Positions 11,728 through 23,809 of a stretch of 64,000 nucleotides of DNA are shown here, piece by piece (the stretch's first letter is position 1; each line of letters opens with the position of its first letter). The notes under the pieces were generated by a model that had not been told where the DNA came from, did no database searches, and was given only the letters and a program-made list of their open reading frames with translations. The stretch covers positions 378,602,995-378,666,994 of the forward strand of contig NC_085141.1 in assembly GCF_024139115.2 (NCBI RefSeq). The letters run 5' to 3'. The stretch comes from Armigeres subalbatus (taxonomy: Eukaryota; Arthropoda; Insecta; Diptera; Culicidae). The position numbers were made by a program, and so were the translations under genes.

Positions 11728-12310
11728 GTGATGACCCTTTGGACTACATCCCTGGGAATACTTTACGTTCGTTTCATCTGTCTCTAGTCAGTTATCCACA
11801 AAATACCTCATACCATGATACGCAGCATCACGATAGAACAGAGAATATCTACGCTAGTGGTTCGTCATCGGCTGTTATCAGCTTATGTGATATGGAAAGC
11901 TGGGAGAATTGAGGTGTCGGAGTTCAACCGAACTGATGATAGCGAGAGTGGATTCGAGCATTATCGGCAGATTAACAAATCCGTAGTTAGTGTTGTCCAG
12001 GTCACCGACTAGAACGGGTTAGCTACCGAGTGTAGAAATAAGTTTCAATTGTTTAGAGTTAAGTTCAATATGTTAGTCTTAGACTTTTAACTTAACTTTT
12101 GTCTGTGTAATAAATTTCCAGTTTGTCCACGAATATATGTAGTTTGAAACAGTTAAAACGTGTTTGGTGTATCAAGGGAAGAAGAAAAGGACCAAATTAG
12201 ACGTGTAGGAGCTACAAACTGAAGGGAGCGCTTGTTTCCATCATTGCGAGGCGATGTTCGTTTGGCTGTATGAACATAGCAGGAGCTATTTGAGCAATCG
12301 GATGTAAAAA
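11728..12310. other. Unique segment between minisatellite blocks
   Basis: About 580 bp of non-repetitive sequence interrupts the minisatellite. It starts TGATGACCCTTTGG and holds an AATAAA near 12109. It could be a solo LTR, but no target duplication or matching ends were found. No gene is visible. Confidence 0.3.
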
Positions 12311-12319
12311 GGGCAGAAC

Positions 12320-12654
12320 TGTTCAGGATTCGAAAGACAGAGCAGAATCTCGAAAGACTTCATAGCAGAATCCTGTAAAAAAAATATTCAAATTCCTGAA
12401 AAACGAAAAATTCTGGAACGATTCGAAGCTGAATCATGGAAAGATTTGAAGCAGAATTTAGAAAGGGTCGAAAAGGAATCTCGAAATGATCAAAGCTGAA
12501 TTTTGAAAGGATTTGGAGCAGACTCTTGGACTTATTCGAAGCAGAATGCTGAGCGTATTCGAAGGAGAATCCTGGAAAGGTCGATGCAGAATTTTGTAAG
12601 GATTCAAAGTCCTGAAAGGATTGTCCTGAGTCCTGAAAGAATTCGATACAGAAC
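12320..12654. repeat. Degenerate 23-bp minisatellite, block 2
   Basis: This is the same GATTCGAAGCAGAATCC-type family. It is interrupted at 12655 by the hAT-type element and resumes at 14790 with the duplicated bases CCGTAAAG. Confidence 0.8.
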
Positions 12655-12662
12655 CCGTAAAG

Positions 12663-14789
12663 CAGCGGTTCTCAACCTGGGGTACATGTACCCCTGGGGG
12701 TACCTTCGCCGGGCCCAGGGGGTACCTCCGACAAAAATGCATAATGGCGGATGAATTCCAATTTTAATCAGAACTTATTGATAAAGTTTTGATAATTTAG
12801 TATTTTTTTTATTTCGAAACTTTGTCTTGTACATAATATGCACGGCGATCAGTAAATCATGGCCTATTGAATCCTGCCCTGCACAACCAGTACAATGGAT
12901 GAAGGGCTGTGTCACAAAAGACCAAAAGGGCAAAACCTCGAATGAACAAATTTAAAAAATCTTCTATGCAATCCACCTGATCAAAACAGAATGTTCAATA
13001 ATATGTTAAGAATATGTTTCCTAACTTAAATCTAGAGTCTATAGATTCAGAAGCCTCCATTTGAGAGACATGGAGGATTTTTCCTTGAAAAGCTCAGCTG
13101 CTTCGTTGCAAGAAAATTGGAAGCATCCTTCTACGCTTCTCGGAAGCCTCCTTCCAAGCAGCTTGGAGGACTCTTTTCAAAAGGTTCAGAAGCCTTTTTT
13201 CAAGATCCCCGGTAGGCTCCTTTCAAGAGACCCGGAAGCCTCATTTTAAGAGGTTCGGAAACTTTCCTTCAAGGTGCCCGGAATCCTTCTTTTAGGCTTT
13301 TCCAATAAACTTTCTTGTTTTTTTTCTGCTTCTTTTAAAAGCCTCGGAAGGATCTTTTCAAGGGGCTTGGAAGACATTTTCAACAGGCTCGAAAGCCTCT
13401 TTTTAAAAGGCTCGGAAGCATACTTTCAAGTGGCTCGGAAACCTCCTTTCTAGAGACCCTGGAGTCTTCTTTAAGCTTTCATCTTTAAACTTTCTTTTTT
13501 TCTTTTCTCCTTCTTTTAAAAGGCTCGGAAAGCTCTTTTCAATGGGCTCGGAAGCCTTCATTCAAGAGGCTCGGAATTATTCTTTCAAAAGGCTTGGAAC
13601 CGTACTCTCGAAAGCCTCAGAAGCGTCCTTTCAAGATACTCAGAAGCCTAAGGAATTCTTTTTTCAAGAGGCTTGGAAGCGTTCATTTAAGATACTCCGA
13701 AGCCTCCTTTCAAATGGCTTGGAAGCCTTCTTTAAAAGGCTCGGAAGACTCTCTTACTGCTTTGGCTGCAGCAGCACTTATGTGACTCGATTTGGTCGTA
13801 TACAAGTTACAGAATCTTGTGTATGACAAGTATACTACTCATGCTCTTTTAAAACTCTCGAAAGCTTCCTTTCAATAGGCTTGAAAGCCTTCTTTTCAAA
13901 GGCTCGGAACTCTTTTGAGAAGCCTTGGTAGGCTCCTTCCAAGAGCCTCGGAAGTCTCCTTTCGAGTGGTTCGAAAGCCTCCTTTCGAGTGGTTCGAAAG
14001 CCTCCTTTCAAAAGGCTTGAAGCCTCCCTTTAGGAGGCTCGTATTTTTTTCCTTCAAGATGTTTGGAAGCGTCCATTTAAGATACTCCAATGTCTCCAAT
14101 GCTCAAAAGTGTTTATTCAAGATACTCCGAAGCCTTCTTTCAGGGGGCTCAAAAGCCGGCATTCAATAGGCTCGGAAGACTCTTTTCAAGAGGCTAGAAA
14201 GCCTCCTTTCAAGAGCTCGGAAACCTCCCATCAAGATGCTTGGAATTCTTTTTTAAGAGGTTTGGATGCGTATTTCCAAGAAGCTCAGAAGCGTCCTTTC
14301 AAGATACTGAGAAGCCTCCTTTCAAATGGCTCGAAACCCTTTCATAAAATGGCTCGTAAAGTTTTTCAAGAGGCTTACTACTTTCTACTTTCAAGACGCT
14401 CGGAAGCCTCCCTTGGAGGTGTTTAGAAGCCTTCTTTCAAGAGACTCGGAAACCTCTCTTCATGGGGCTCGGAATTATGTTTCCAAGAGGCTTGGGAGCA
14501 TACTTTCAAACAGCTCAGAGGCGTCCTTTCAAGATGCTCGCAAGCCTCCTTTTAAGTGGCTCGAAAACCGCCTTTCAAGAGACTCGGAAGCCTTTCTTCA
14601 AAAGGCTCGGAAGATTCTCTCGGAGGAGGCGCGGAATCCTACTTTCAAGAAGTTCGGAAGCCTTCAATAGTCAAACAAAAGTTCTGTAGGAAGCTCGATG
14701 GACGAACTTAATTTGAATTGAGAAGTTTCTGAAAAACATAGGGGTACCTCATTTGAAGCAATAGTTCTGAGGTTCGTTGAGAACCGCTG
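12663..14789. mobile_element. Non-autonomous hAT-type element, 8-bp TSD
   Basis: A 2,127-bp element. Both ends read CAGCGGTTCTCAAC inward, a classic hAT terminus. The exact 8-bp duplication CCGTAAAG flanks it at 12655-12662 and 14790-14797. Both ends share GGGGTAC-type sequence. There is no transposase. The interior is mostly a minisatellite (13030-14670). It was inserted into a different minisatellite. Confidence 0.9.
13030..14670. repeat. 23-bp minisatellite inside the hAT-type element
   Basis: Roughly 65-70 degenerate units close to GGCTCGGAAGCCTCCTTTC plus AAGA cover most of the element. TTTCTTTTTTTCT-like interruptions occur near 13310 and 13490. Several 60-110-codon open frames cross it only because the period leaves frames open. 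Confidence 0.85.
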
Positions 14790-14904
14790 CCGTAAAGGAT
14801 TCATAGCATAACCCAACAAACAATGGAAACTAAATGAGCGCTTATTCAACCAAACATAGTCTTCTTCAGTTGAAAACTAGCTTATTCAGCTTAAATTGTT
14901 TGTT

Positions 14905-16290
14905 GCTCTGAAAGGAATCGAAGCAGAATCTTGAAAGGATTCGAAACAGAATTCTAGAAGGATTTGGAGCAAAATCCTGAAAGGTTGCGAAGCAGAATTC
15001 TGAAGGCATTCATAACAGAATTATGGATCAGAATTCTGGTAGGATTTGAAGCAGAAAAGGATTCATAGCAGAGCAGCATTCTGAAAGGATTTGAAGCTGA
15101 TTTCCGGAAGAATTTGGAATAGAATCTTGGATGGATCCGAGGCAGAATCCTGGATGGGTATATTGGAAGCATTTATAGCAGAATTCTGCAAAGATTTAAA
15201 GAAGAATTCCAGATGAACTCAAAACAGAATTCTGGAAAGATTTGAAGCAGAATGCAGGATGGATTCGAATCTGAATCCTGGATAGGTTCTAAGCAGAATC
15301 CTGGATAGATTCAAAGCAGTATCCCAAAAGTATTTTAAGCTGAGTCCTGAAAGCAATTAAAGCACGATTCTGAAAGGAATCATTGCAGAATGCTATAATG
15401 ATTCGAATCCGATTTTGGAGAGGATTCGAAAAAGATTTTGACTTGAAGCAGGTTCGAATCAGAATCCGGAAAGGATTCATAGCAAAAATCGAAAATAGTT
15501 AAAATTAGAATCTTGAAAAGATTCAAAGTAACGTCCTGAACTGAAGCGATTTGATGCGGAATCCTGAAGGAATGCGATGCAGAATCCTGAAAGTGTTTGA
15601 AGCAATATCTTGAAAGAATTCGAAGTAGACTCTTGGAAGCATTCGTGGCAGAATCCTAAAAAGGACTCGCATCAGAGTCCTGAAAGGATCCGGCAGAATT
15701 CTGAAAGGATCCTAAACTGTATCCAAAGCAGAATTCTGGAAGAATTTAAAGCATAATTCTGGAAGGATTTGAAGCAAAATCATGAACAAATCGTAGCTGA
15801 ATCCAGAGAGGAATTGAAACAGAATCCTAAAAGAATTCAAAGCAGAATCCTGAATGGATATGATGCAAAATTCTGAAAGGATTCATAATCCTCAAAGGAA
15901 GAAGCAAAATGCCAAAAGTATTCGAGGCATAATCGTGAATGGATTCGAAGCAGAATTTTGAAATGTCTCCAAATAAAATACTTAAACAACTTGGACCAGG
16001 ATCCTGGAAGGATTCGAAGTTGCTGCCTTAATTCAAAGCAAAATTTTAAATGGATTCGTAGCAGAATTCCAAAAGTATTTCGAAAATCATGGAAGGATGT
16101 AAAGCAGATTAAAAAAAAGATTCGAAGCAGAACCCTTTAAGGGTACGAAGAAGATTGCTGAAAGAATATGAAGCAGAATCCTTAAATGATTCGAAACAGA
16201 AACCTTTAGAGATTCGTTGAAAGGTTCTGATTGCATATGAAGCAGAATACTGGAAGGAAGCATTTGAAAATGACTTCGGAAAGGATTCAA
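14905..16290. repeat. Degenerate 23-bp minisatellite, block 3
   Basis: A long continuation of the GATTCGAAGCAGAATCC family on the far side of the hAT-type element. Units drift in length and sequence. No gene is present. Confidence 0.8.
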
Positions 16291-16489
16291 TGCGCAGTGA
16301 GTGAAATGATGAGTTTTTTTTTAGATTTGTTAATGATTTCACCAACACTGCTTGTGCGCCCCGGTTTTCCCATAACCATTTCCTAAGGCTGTTCCCTCTG
16401 AACTGTTTGCCTTTTTCTGCATTAATGACGATTACCATCAGCGAAGATAGTGCTATGGTGAGAGAGGTATGCGAGTAAGAATGGAATAC

Positions 16490-16560
16490 AGTGAACTCTC
16501 CCTTACTCGATATTGAAGGGACCGTCGAGTAAGGGAGGTATGGAGATAGGGAACACATTT
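16490..16560. repeat. Palindromic transposon-end-like repeat
   Basis: CAGTGAACTCTCCCTTACTC is followed by an inverted CTCCCTTACTCGA / TCGAGTAAGGGAG pair at 16497-16536. It resembles a terminal repeat of a pogo- or Tc1-type MITE. No second end was found. Confidence 0.4.
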
Positions 16561-16854
16561 ATATTTGGCCTAATTCCATTTGGCCGAATATTGTCAGATT
16601 TTCTGGATGTGATACTTGCACAAAACTTGCACAAAACTTCACGCGGCGAATTACTGTGGAAAGATACGGCTTCGCCAAACGATACACCGCAATGTTATTC
16701 ACCCATAAGAAACAAGAATACGGGGTGCAGCAAGCGCGGCGGTACCTTTCCTGAAGGGTACGCCGCATGCAATTTTGAGAGAATTGGGCAATAATTTAAA
16801 TTTGTTTCCTTCTTGAGCGATGTGAGAAGTCAGATTTTCGAAGTGAATAGTGAA

Positions 16855-17250
16855 CAGCGAGAACTGAGAATTGAGAAATGAGATGTTACTTATAACTTCT
16901 TATATCTCACTTCTGCCTTCTCATCACTTATTAACTTTCACTTCTCACTTCTCACTACTACTTCGCACTACAAATTTCTCACTTCTCATTTCTCACTACT
17001 ACACTTACTTCGAATTTCTCACTGCTCACTTTTAACTTTTCATTTCTCACTTCTCACTATTCATTTCTCACTTATCACTATTCGTTTCTCACTTCTCAGA
17101 AGTGAGAATTGAGTAGTAGCAAATGAGAAGTCAGAGAATCGAAGTGCGAAGAAAGAGTGAAAATTGAGAAATGAAAAGTAAGAAGTTATAAGTGATAAGT
17201 GAGAAATGCGAAGTCAAAAGTGAGATATAAGAGAAAAGATGAGAAGTGAA
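16855..17250. repeat. TTCTCACTTC satellite, inverted halves
   Basis: From ~16900 to 17097 the strand is rich in TTCTCACTTC-type units. From ~17098 to 17250 it switches to the complement (GAAGTGAGAA), so the block can fold on itself. It is the same family as at 44.8-46.4, 52.4-52.7 and 60.2-60.3 kb. Confidence 0.75.
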
Positions 17251-17464
17251 AAGTGAAAAAAGCAGTAAGAATTACGAAGAGTTGCGGAAATTTTATATTT
17301 ATTTATCTCTTATATCCTAATTTCTTTATTGGCAATTTCCTAATTGTTTATGGAAAATTTCTAATTTTTCATAGAAAATTTATTTTGCTGCCGTTAGATG
17401 GACACCTACTTAAGAAAAATGCAGAGAACTCTACGACCTCTCATAGGTGCCACGGGAGGTTTTG

Positions 17465-17640
17465 GAATTGTTAGTATGGATGGTTATAACAGAAGGAATC
17501 GTTTTGGCTAGAATGTGAAATACAGAAAGAACTAGGATAGAAATACAAAGTAGGAAAGGGACGAGCCTGGAATTGAACCCACGATCCCCTGCTTATAAGG
17601 CAGAAGCGGTAGCGCGAGTAATTTCGTTCGAGACGTCGTG
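17465..17640 (-). mobile_element. tRNA-derived SINE fragment
   Basis: On the minus strand the sequence has an anticodon-arm-like TCTGCCTTATAAGCAGG followed by GTGGGTTCAATTCCAGG, a good pol III B box. A non-tRNA body follows (TTTGTATTTCTATCC...). There is no closed acceptor stem, so it is not a functional tRNA gene. The family is not named. Confidence 0.5.
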
Positions 17641-17649
17641 GAGAGTGGT

Positions 17650-19280
17650 GAGCACGGATGGCACACGTAGCAGTCAAGTGAATCTTTCTTTCAAGATTCT
17701 TATTAGGTTTTGTTGCTGTTCGTGATTAGGAAGGCGCATTATTTAAAATAAATCTGTTCTTTGCAAGACCAACTTTCTATACAAAAGAAAGCTGATCCGA
17801 GAACAAACTTCTTCGATGTACAAAACACAGTCGCTTAGTTACGGCAGAAAAATCAGTCGCAACGATGTTATTATGTTATCCAACGTCTACCTTGCGGTCG
17901 TATCTAGTGCATAACCCTTCTGATTTTTATTTAGGTATTCTTTAGCAATTATGATCTATTCCTACAGGGAAACTGAAGCAGTCCTCAAGGAATTGTTGTG
18001 AGAACGGTAAGGAATTGTTAAGAATTCCATCCATTTTTTTTCTAGAAATTTCCATTAATTGGATAATACACCCATAATTTCAGAATAATTGCTCTGGGGT
18101 ATCTGAAGAATACCTTCGGGAATTTTGGAGACTATTTCCGAACACTTTGAATATTTTTTTAGGAACTCCCCCAACCCTTCTGGAAAACTTTGGAATTACA
18201 TATAAAGACATCATCTCATTTCGTCAAGCTGAGTCGATTGGTATACAACACTATGGATCTCTGGGCCTTATATCATATGCTCGATTTTTGAACATTTACG
18301 TTATCTTAGTTTAGGAGAAAGTCAAATAATGAGTTGAACACATTTTTTCATATATTAAGTTTATTTTTCCCAATATCTTTTTTTTAGAAGTTGACTGTGA
18401 ATGATTGGATTCAATAATATTACTCTTAATGAAAGACCTGAGACAATATCGAGCTTTAAAACAAATTTAAGTTAAAGACATACTAAATTTGAATTATGTC
18501 ATTCCCAACATTTGTCGTTTTCTCTGTATGTTTAGATCTGTTTTCATCATTTACCGACTGAGTTTTCCCAAATTAATCGTCTGTCTCGCTCGATGAAATC
18601 TGTATCTTAAAGCATCTATTTTGCCCAGCAGCATTGAATTAATAAATAGCATTGTTCTTACCTCTCACTTGTTCGCCATTTTGACTGAAATATGGTTTAA
18701 TTTCAACCCATTGAATGTTTAAGGAGCGGATATTTATTATTATAAATGATTATATGAAAAAACAATACTAAAATACATTAATCGTGTTTATAATGAGAAA
18801 TTTTATTGAAAAAAAAAACGCTGTACGCTCAATTTTGTCACATCTAACAGGCGTATTTTGAGATTATTTTCAAATAAATAAACTTTAGAGAAAAAATTTC
18901 AATCATTTTATGTACGCATACATTGAAAGAAGGGATGAATATTGAAATGCATTAAAAACAACCGAGCGAAAAATTTTATTTTCATTTGAAAATTTTCGAA
19001 TGTAGTCATCTCATCCATACTGTACGATCAATTTTGAGAGTGACTGTATAATTACCCTACTCGTAGACGAGGTTCGATAATTTGCAGTGGAGCGCCGGCT
19101 TGAAATTATGGTGGTGATGGTGCTAAAAAATCGTCGGTGGGCTTTGGAACAATAGTTAGTCGATTGATCATTTAATTTTGCCATGTTCAAATGGAAATGG
19201 CTCACATTGGTATGTAATAATTTTGAGAGCTCCTCCAGGAATTAATTCCAAGAATAATTAAAAAAATACGCCAGGATTTC
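17650..19280. other. AT-rich sequence without recognisable genes
   Basis: There are only short low-complexity frames and scattered repeat fragments. Nothing supports a gene. Confidence 0.5.
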
Positions 19281-19283
19281 AAA

Positions 19284-19331
19284 AGGAATAAATTTTGGCT
19301 GTTACGCCCTTTTCAAATGTTGGTCTAGAAA
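19284..19331. repeat. Half of a MITE (CCAACATTTGAAAAGGGC family)
   Basis: This matches one arm of the complete 134-bp MITE at 32417-32550: TGTTACGCCCTTTTCAAATG then TTGGTCTAG. The other arm is absent. Confidence 0.6.
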
Positions 19332-19349
19332 TTATTAATGAATGAAATA

Positions 19350-20470
19350 GAAAATCCGAAAGGAATTTCCGGGAAAAATTTCTAACGGAAATTTAAAAGG
19401 ATTTCCTGTAAAGAATTTCTTAAGAAATTTCTGAAGATTTCTCGAAGGAATTCCGAAAGAATTTATTAAGATTTTCTGAAGAGATTCCCGAAATAATGCT
19501 CAAAGGGTATTCCGAAGATATTTCAAAAGGAATCTCCGAAGGTCTCTTCCCGGAAGAGTTGCTAAAAAAATCCGGATGAATTTTCGATTTTTTTTTATAA
19601 TTGCAATCTTTAAATTTTCGAAGGAATATTTTGAGGAATATCCATTGGTATCACCTAATTTCAATTTGCCTTCGAAAATATTTTTCGAAATATCTTAGAC
19701 AATTTTTTCAGTAGTTCCTTCGGAAATTCTCCTAGGAATTTCTTCGAGAATTCATTTACAAATTATTTCGGATTCTTTTTTTGTAATTGAAAATTTGTTT
19801 GAAGTTCCAACGGAAAAAATTTAGGAGAATTTTTTTTATGAATTTCTGAATGAATTTGTTTGAAAATTGCCTTAGGAATTCCTGCGAAAATTGAACTAGG
19901 AAAGATTTCATTTTTTAAAGGAATTGCATAAGCAATTATTTCAGGTTGATAAACAATTTCTTCTAGTAATTCCTCAAAAAATCCCTTTCGAAACTTCAGG
20001 AAGAAATTCTTGGAATTCCTTTAAAATTTCAATTAGGAATCCATTCAGAAAATTTCATTTTGGAATACTTGCGGAACTTTAGGAAGAATTCCTCAGAAAA
20101 TTTAATAAAAAACTTCTCAACGCCTTTGGATATTTATTAAGAAATTCTCTTGGGAATATCTTCAGAAATTTATTAATATATTCTATTACGAATCATTCAG
20201 AAATTACTTCAAGAGTTCCTCGAAAAAAATATCTGGAAATACCTTTAATATTTCCGTTAGAAAACCTTCCGAAAACTTCTTAGGATTCTATTTCATTCCT
20301 ACCTCAAAATCTACCAACAAAATTTCCTGAATAATTCCTGCATGAATTTTGTATGGTTTTACTAATTTCTGGATGAATTAACGAAGGCCTTTCCATAAGA
20401 TTTTCCGAAGAATTCCTGGAGGAAATGGATACGTTTTCTAACTTATTCCTGGAGTGGAAAACAATTCTAA
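19350..20470. repeat. Degenerate GGAATTTC/GAAGGAATT repeats
   Basis: An irregular run of short motifs such as GAAGGAATTCC and GGAATTCC, both orientations mixed. A similar patch lies at 22230-22440. No gene. Confidence 0.6.
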
Positions 20471-20519
20471 AGTAGACGAGTATAGTACTTTCCACACGGG
20501 TAAAATTCCATTCTCGAAA

Positions 20520-20870
20520 ATCATAAATATGACATGATGTCATGAATATAGTGCGTTTTCATGTTATGAACATACACCATGATTATAAATCATGAATTCA
20601 TGATTTGTTTTATGATCTGTTTTCCAGTAACGCACTGATGCGTTACGGTTTTTCTACCGACGGCTAATCATAATTTGGATCATGAAATCATGAGTCATTC
20701 GACGACTATAAGTTCAATTCATGAAAATAGGAGCTTTTCTTATAAATGCGGGTTCCATCCTTCATCGAGTTGTGAATCGATTCATGATTTAGTTCATGAA
20801 ATCATGAGTCATCTTACCTGGCTGAAACCATGAGTTATTCGACCTCAAATCATAATTTGAGCTCATGAAA
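20520..20870. repeat. ATCATGAATTCATGAT palindrome cluster
   Basis: There are several copies of palindromes around TCATGAATTCATGA, plus a CAGTAACGCACTGATGCGTTACGG hairpin. A related cluster at 21560-21640 carries the same words. The two may be subterminal ends of one non-autonomous transposon, but no target duplication was found. Confidence 0.4.
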
Positions 20871-21700
20871 ATGGAAGATTAGTTTTAAAATGTGGGCTCA
20901 GCCGATCATCGAATCGTAGGACGGGTCATAGCAGCATGAGTTGTTTAACTTGAAATTATGGATTGAATTTACGAAAATGGAACAATTTACTTGAACTAGA
21001 GCTCGTCCCATATTTAAGATTAATGAAATACGTATAAAAATTGAAATCAGCACTTATGAATCCGCCAGATGTGCATTGCTGCTACACATTATAAATAGAA
21101 TATTCTTATGTTTGGCATGTTCTGCATTTCAGTATTCAACTACACAGGGACATAGGGTACATTTTAATACCGAAGTCGTGTTCTTTTGAATTCAAATCAA
21201 AACCTATTCAAAATATATTTTTTTTTTAATTTGCCAGCACCATCTCCTGAACATAAATAAAACAACGCCACCGCCGATCGACAGAGACAAATATTAATGA
21301 TAACAATTGGACACAAACTTAGCCAGTGTTTCGCAATAAAGCCGCAAGGGCGCTCTAACTTAACAAATAATAGATTATTATTAAAATACAATTGTTGATT
21401 AAACCTCATTACTTACAGAACATGTTTTAAATTAGAAAAACGCCGCCGCTGAGGATTATGAACGCCACAAATTTATTGCCACGGTTTGACAGATAAAGGT
21501 AACGCCTGTCCCATTGATTTCATAATTTCCTGATTCACATTCATGGCAGCGGTAGCTTTGACTCATGATTTCATGAAATGAGATAGATCATGAATTCATG
21601 ATTTTTAAATCATGAAATCAGTAACGGATTTGTTTCCGTGCATTTAATTTCACCACGTTTTGGAGAGGAGAGGACTATATGAGCGATCATTAACAAGAGC

Positions 21701-22025
21701 ACGCTTAAAATCAATAACACAGAGATGTGTTTGCTTCACACAAAACGGACCTAATGCAGAACATCCCCTAGATGAGCGACAGTTACACAGCCACAAAAAT
21801 AGCTCGTGTGGTTTTATTGAAGCTTGGATTTCAATATTTTCAACAGTATTTGGTTCCTCATGAAACAAGGAATCTGTACAAACGTTTACATGTTGAAAAG
21901 GACCGTTATCACGACCGTACGAGGCATTTTTGTGCCTGTGTAACTGTCGCTCATCTAGGGGATGTTCTGCATTAGGTCCGTTTTGTGTTAAGCAAACACA
22001 TCTCTGTGTTATTGATTTTAAGCGT
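21701..22025. mobile_element. Palindromic MITE-like element
   Basis: Two ~100-bp arms are near-perfect reverse complements, 21701-21800 and 21925-22025. They start ACGCTTAAAATCAATAAC and are separated by ~120 bp. No clear target duplication and no coding capacity. Confidence 0.65.
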
Positions 22026-22139
22026 GAGGATAGGACCTTATCGCTGAAAAGAGTTTCGGTCCCATATGATCAACACATCACCAACCAGCTACGCCCTCGA
22101 CTAAGGAAATTTGGCATCGATCTAGTATTCTCCAGTTGA

Positions 22140-23798
22140 AGCAACCAACTAAAGTCTTTATTGGGTTCAACGAAGGATAAAGTAGAAATGTTGAATAAGG
22201 CCAGCGTTTGTGAAATAAGTTGTTCCCAATATGAAGAAATTTCAGAATGAATTCTTAAACAAATTTCTAAAGGAAAGAATTTTTTTTCTGATAGATTTGG
22301 CTAAGAAATTCTTACAGTAATTTACGAAATACCGATTGGATTTTGCACAGAAATTCCTAGAATTTCTTCTAAAATTCTCTAAACTTCTAAAAGTTCCTTC
22401 GGAAGTTTCTCCAGGATTAATCAAAATTCTAAGAAAATCATTTGTTTTTCTCAATACAATTTTGGCGCATATAATTAAATTTCAGAGAAATATTCGATTT
22501 GGTGGGTCACGTGCTTAATTCCGCCAGTGATGGTCAGTGTGCATTTTTTTTGTTTGCTCATTATAGAAAATTAAACAAATGAGGCTCAAAAGTCCTTAAT
22601 CATGGTCAAGCCGATTCAGAAAGCTCTTTTCATCGCCTAACTTTTCTTGAGCCTTAAACAGAGGTGAATTAATCGGCTAAAAGTTTCCAGTACGGCGATT
22701 TCTTATTATTTTTGGCTATTACTTTACGTGGAGGCGCATGGTATATAATAGGTTTAAGTCGTTATAGCTTTTTGCATCGCTTAAACGTTAGATATTTCAT
22801 CAAAATGTAAATGTCTCAATTTCTTATAGGTACCTTTCTGATGGTTATTTAAATGTTTTGTTTCAACGTTTGTCATGAAGAAAGCTTGTAGTCACTCGCT
22901 CAGTGAAAGCGACAGTCGCGTCGCCTATAGGCATAGGGGATCTTCATATGAGACACATTTTGAAAACTCTACCGTAAGATGCTTCAAGTATGGTAAATTT
23001 GAGTGCAATAATGGAAATAAATCAACCGAAAAAAATCTCCCAGTGGCAATCGAGTCAAACACATTTTAAAGAATATGTAGATATGAGCAAACTGAAAACG
23101 ACGATGAGAGTAGTGTAGCAATGATAAATGACTCCGGTGTATCGTCGTTGGAATCACGCTACATACGTTATTCTCTCGCCTGACATTGGCCAAAACATTG
23201 CTCCTACTCGGCTGAAATTTGCTTTGTGGTGCTGTAAATCTTCGATGCCATCGCAATTGAAGAGGAATATAATAGCGTTATGAGATAACCACCCATGTTG
23301 GCAACAGCTTAGGATTGCATCGACAATGCCAGAGTTTGACACATTTGAAGAAGTGATGATTCTTGACAAACATTTAACAATCAAAAAAATGAATAAAGAT
23401 CACATTGAGTAGGGTAACAAAAAGAATTTGAGTGCTTTCCTGCAACTTTGCTTTGAAGAAAGTGATTCCACAATATTATGCGCCTATTAATTGTTGTAAT
23501 TAAAACCAATGCTTATGCTGGCAAAACCAATCGTTGTGTAAACATAAATTGAATGTCAATATAACTCAAAGATTTTATTCAAAACCATCATCGGTTATCA
23601 TCAAACTTCATTTTGATCCACCCTTATGTGTATAAGCCGTATAGGGAAAACATATTTTAAACTAGCTATTGAAGCACCCACATCGTAGGTTTATCACGTA
23701 AGGTCATAAAGAAAATGTATTTTATTCCCACAATGAAGAAAAAATACTTTGGAACAATCTCACAATGAAGAAAACACATTCAATTATTATGGTCGCTG
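22140..23798. other. No recognisable gene
   Basis: AT-rich sequence. Around 22785-22835 is another copy of the repeat with TTTCATCAAAATGT seen at 57.2 kb. A direct CACAATGAAGAAAA repeat lies at 23730-23775. Confidence 0.45.
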
Positions 23799-23809
23799 AA
23801 ATACACTCT

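Noticed and set aside
11728..12310. Solo LTR
   Set aside because: It has a TG start and AATAAA but no matching CA end or flanking duplication; left as unassigned.
13061..14689. Chain of 60-114-codon frames
   Set aside because: They arise from the 23-bp minisatellite; residues repeat with its period and there is no unique domain.
17561..17640. Possible tRNA gene on the minus strand
   Set aside because: B box and anticodon-like arm are present, but the acceptor stem does not close and a SINE-type body follows, so it was called a SINE fragment.
20498..21640. Possible transposon bounded by the two ATCATGAATTCATGAT clusters
   Set aside because: The ends (CACGG...) match only over a few bases and no target duplication could be found.
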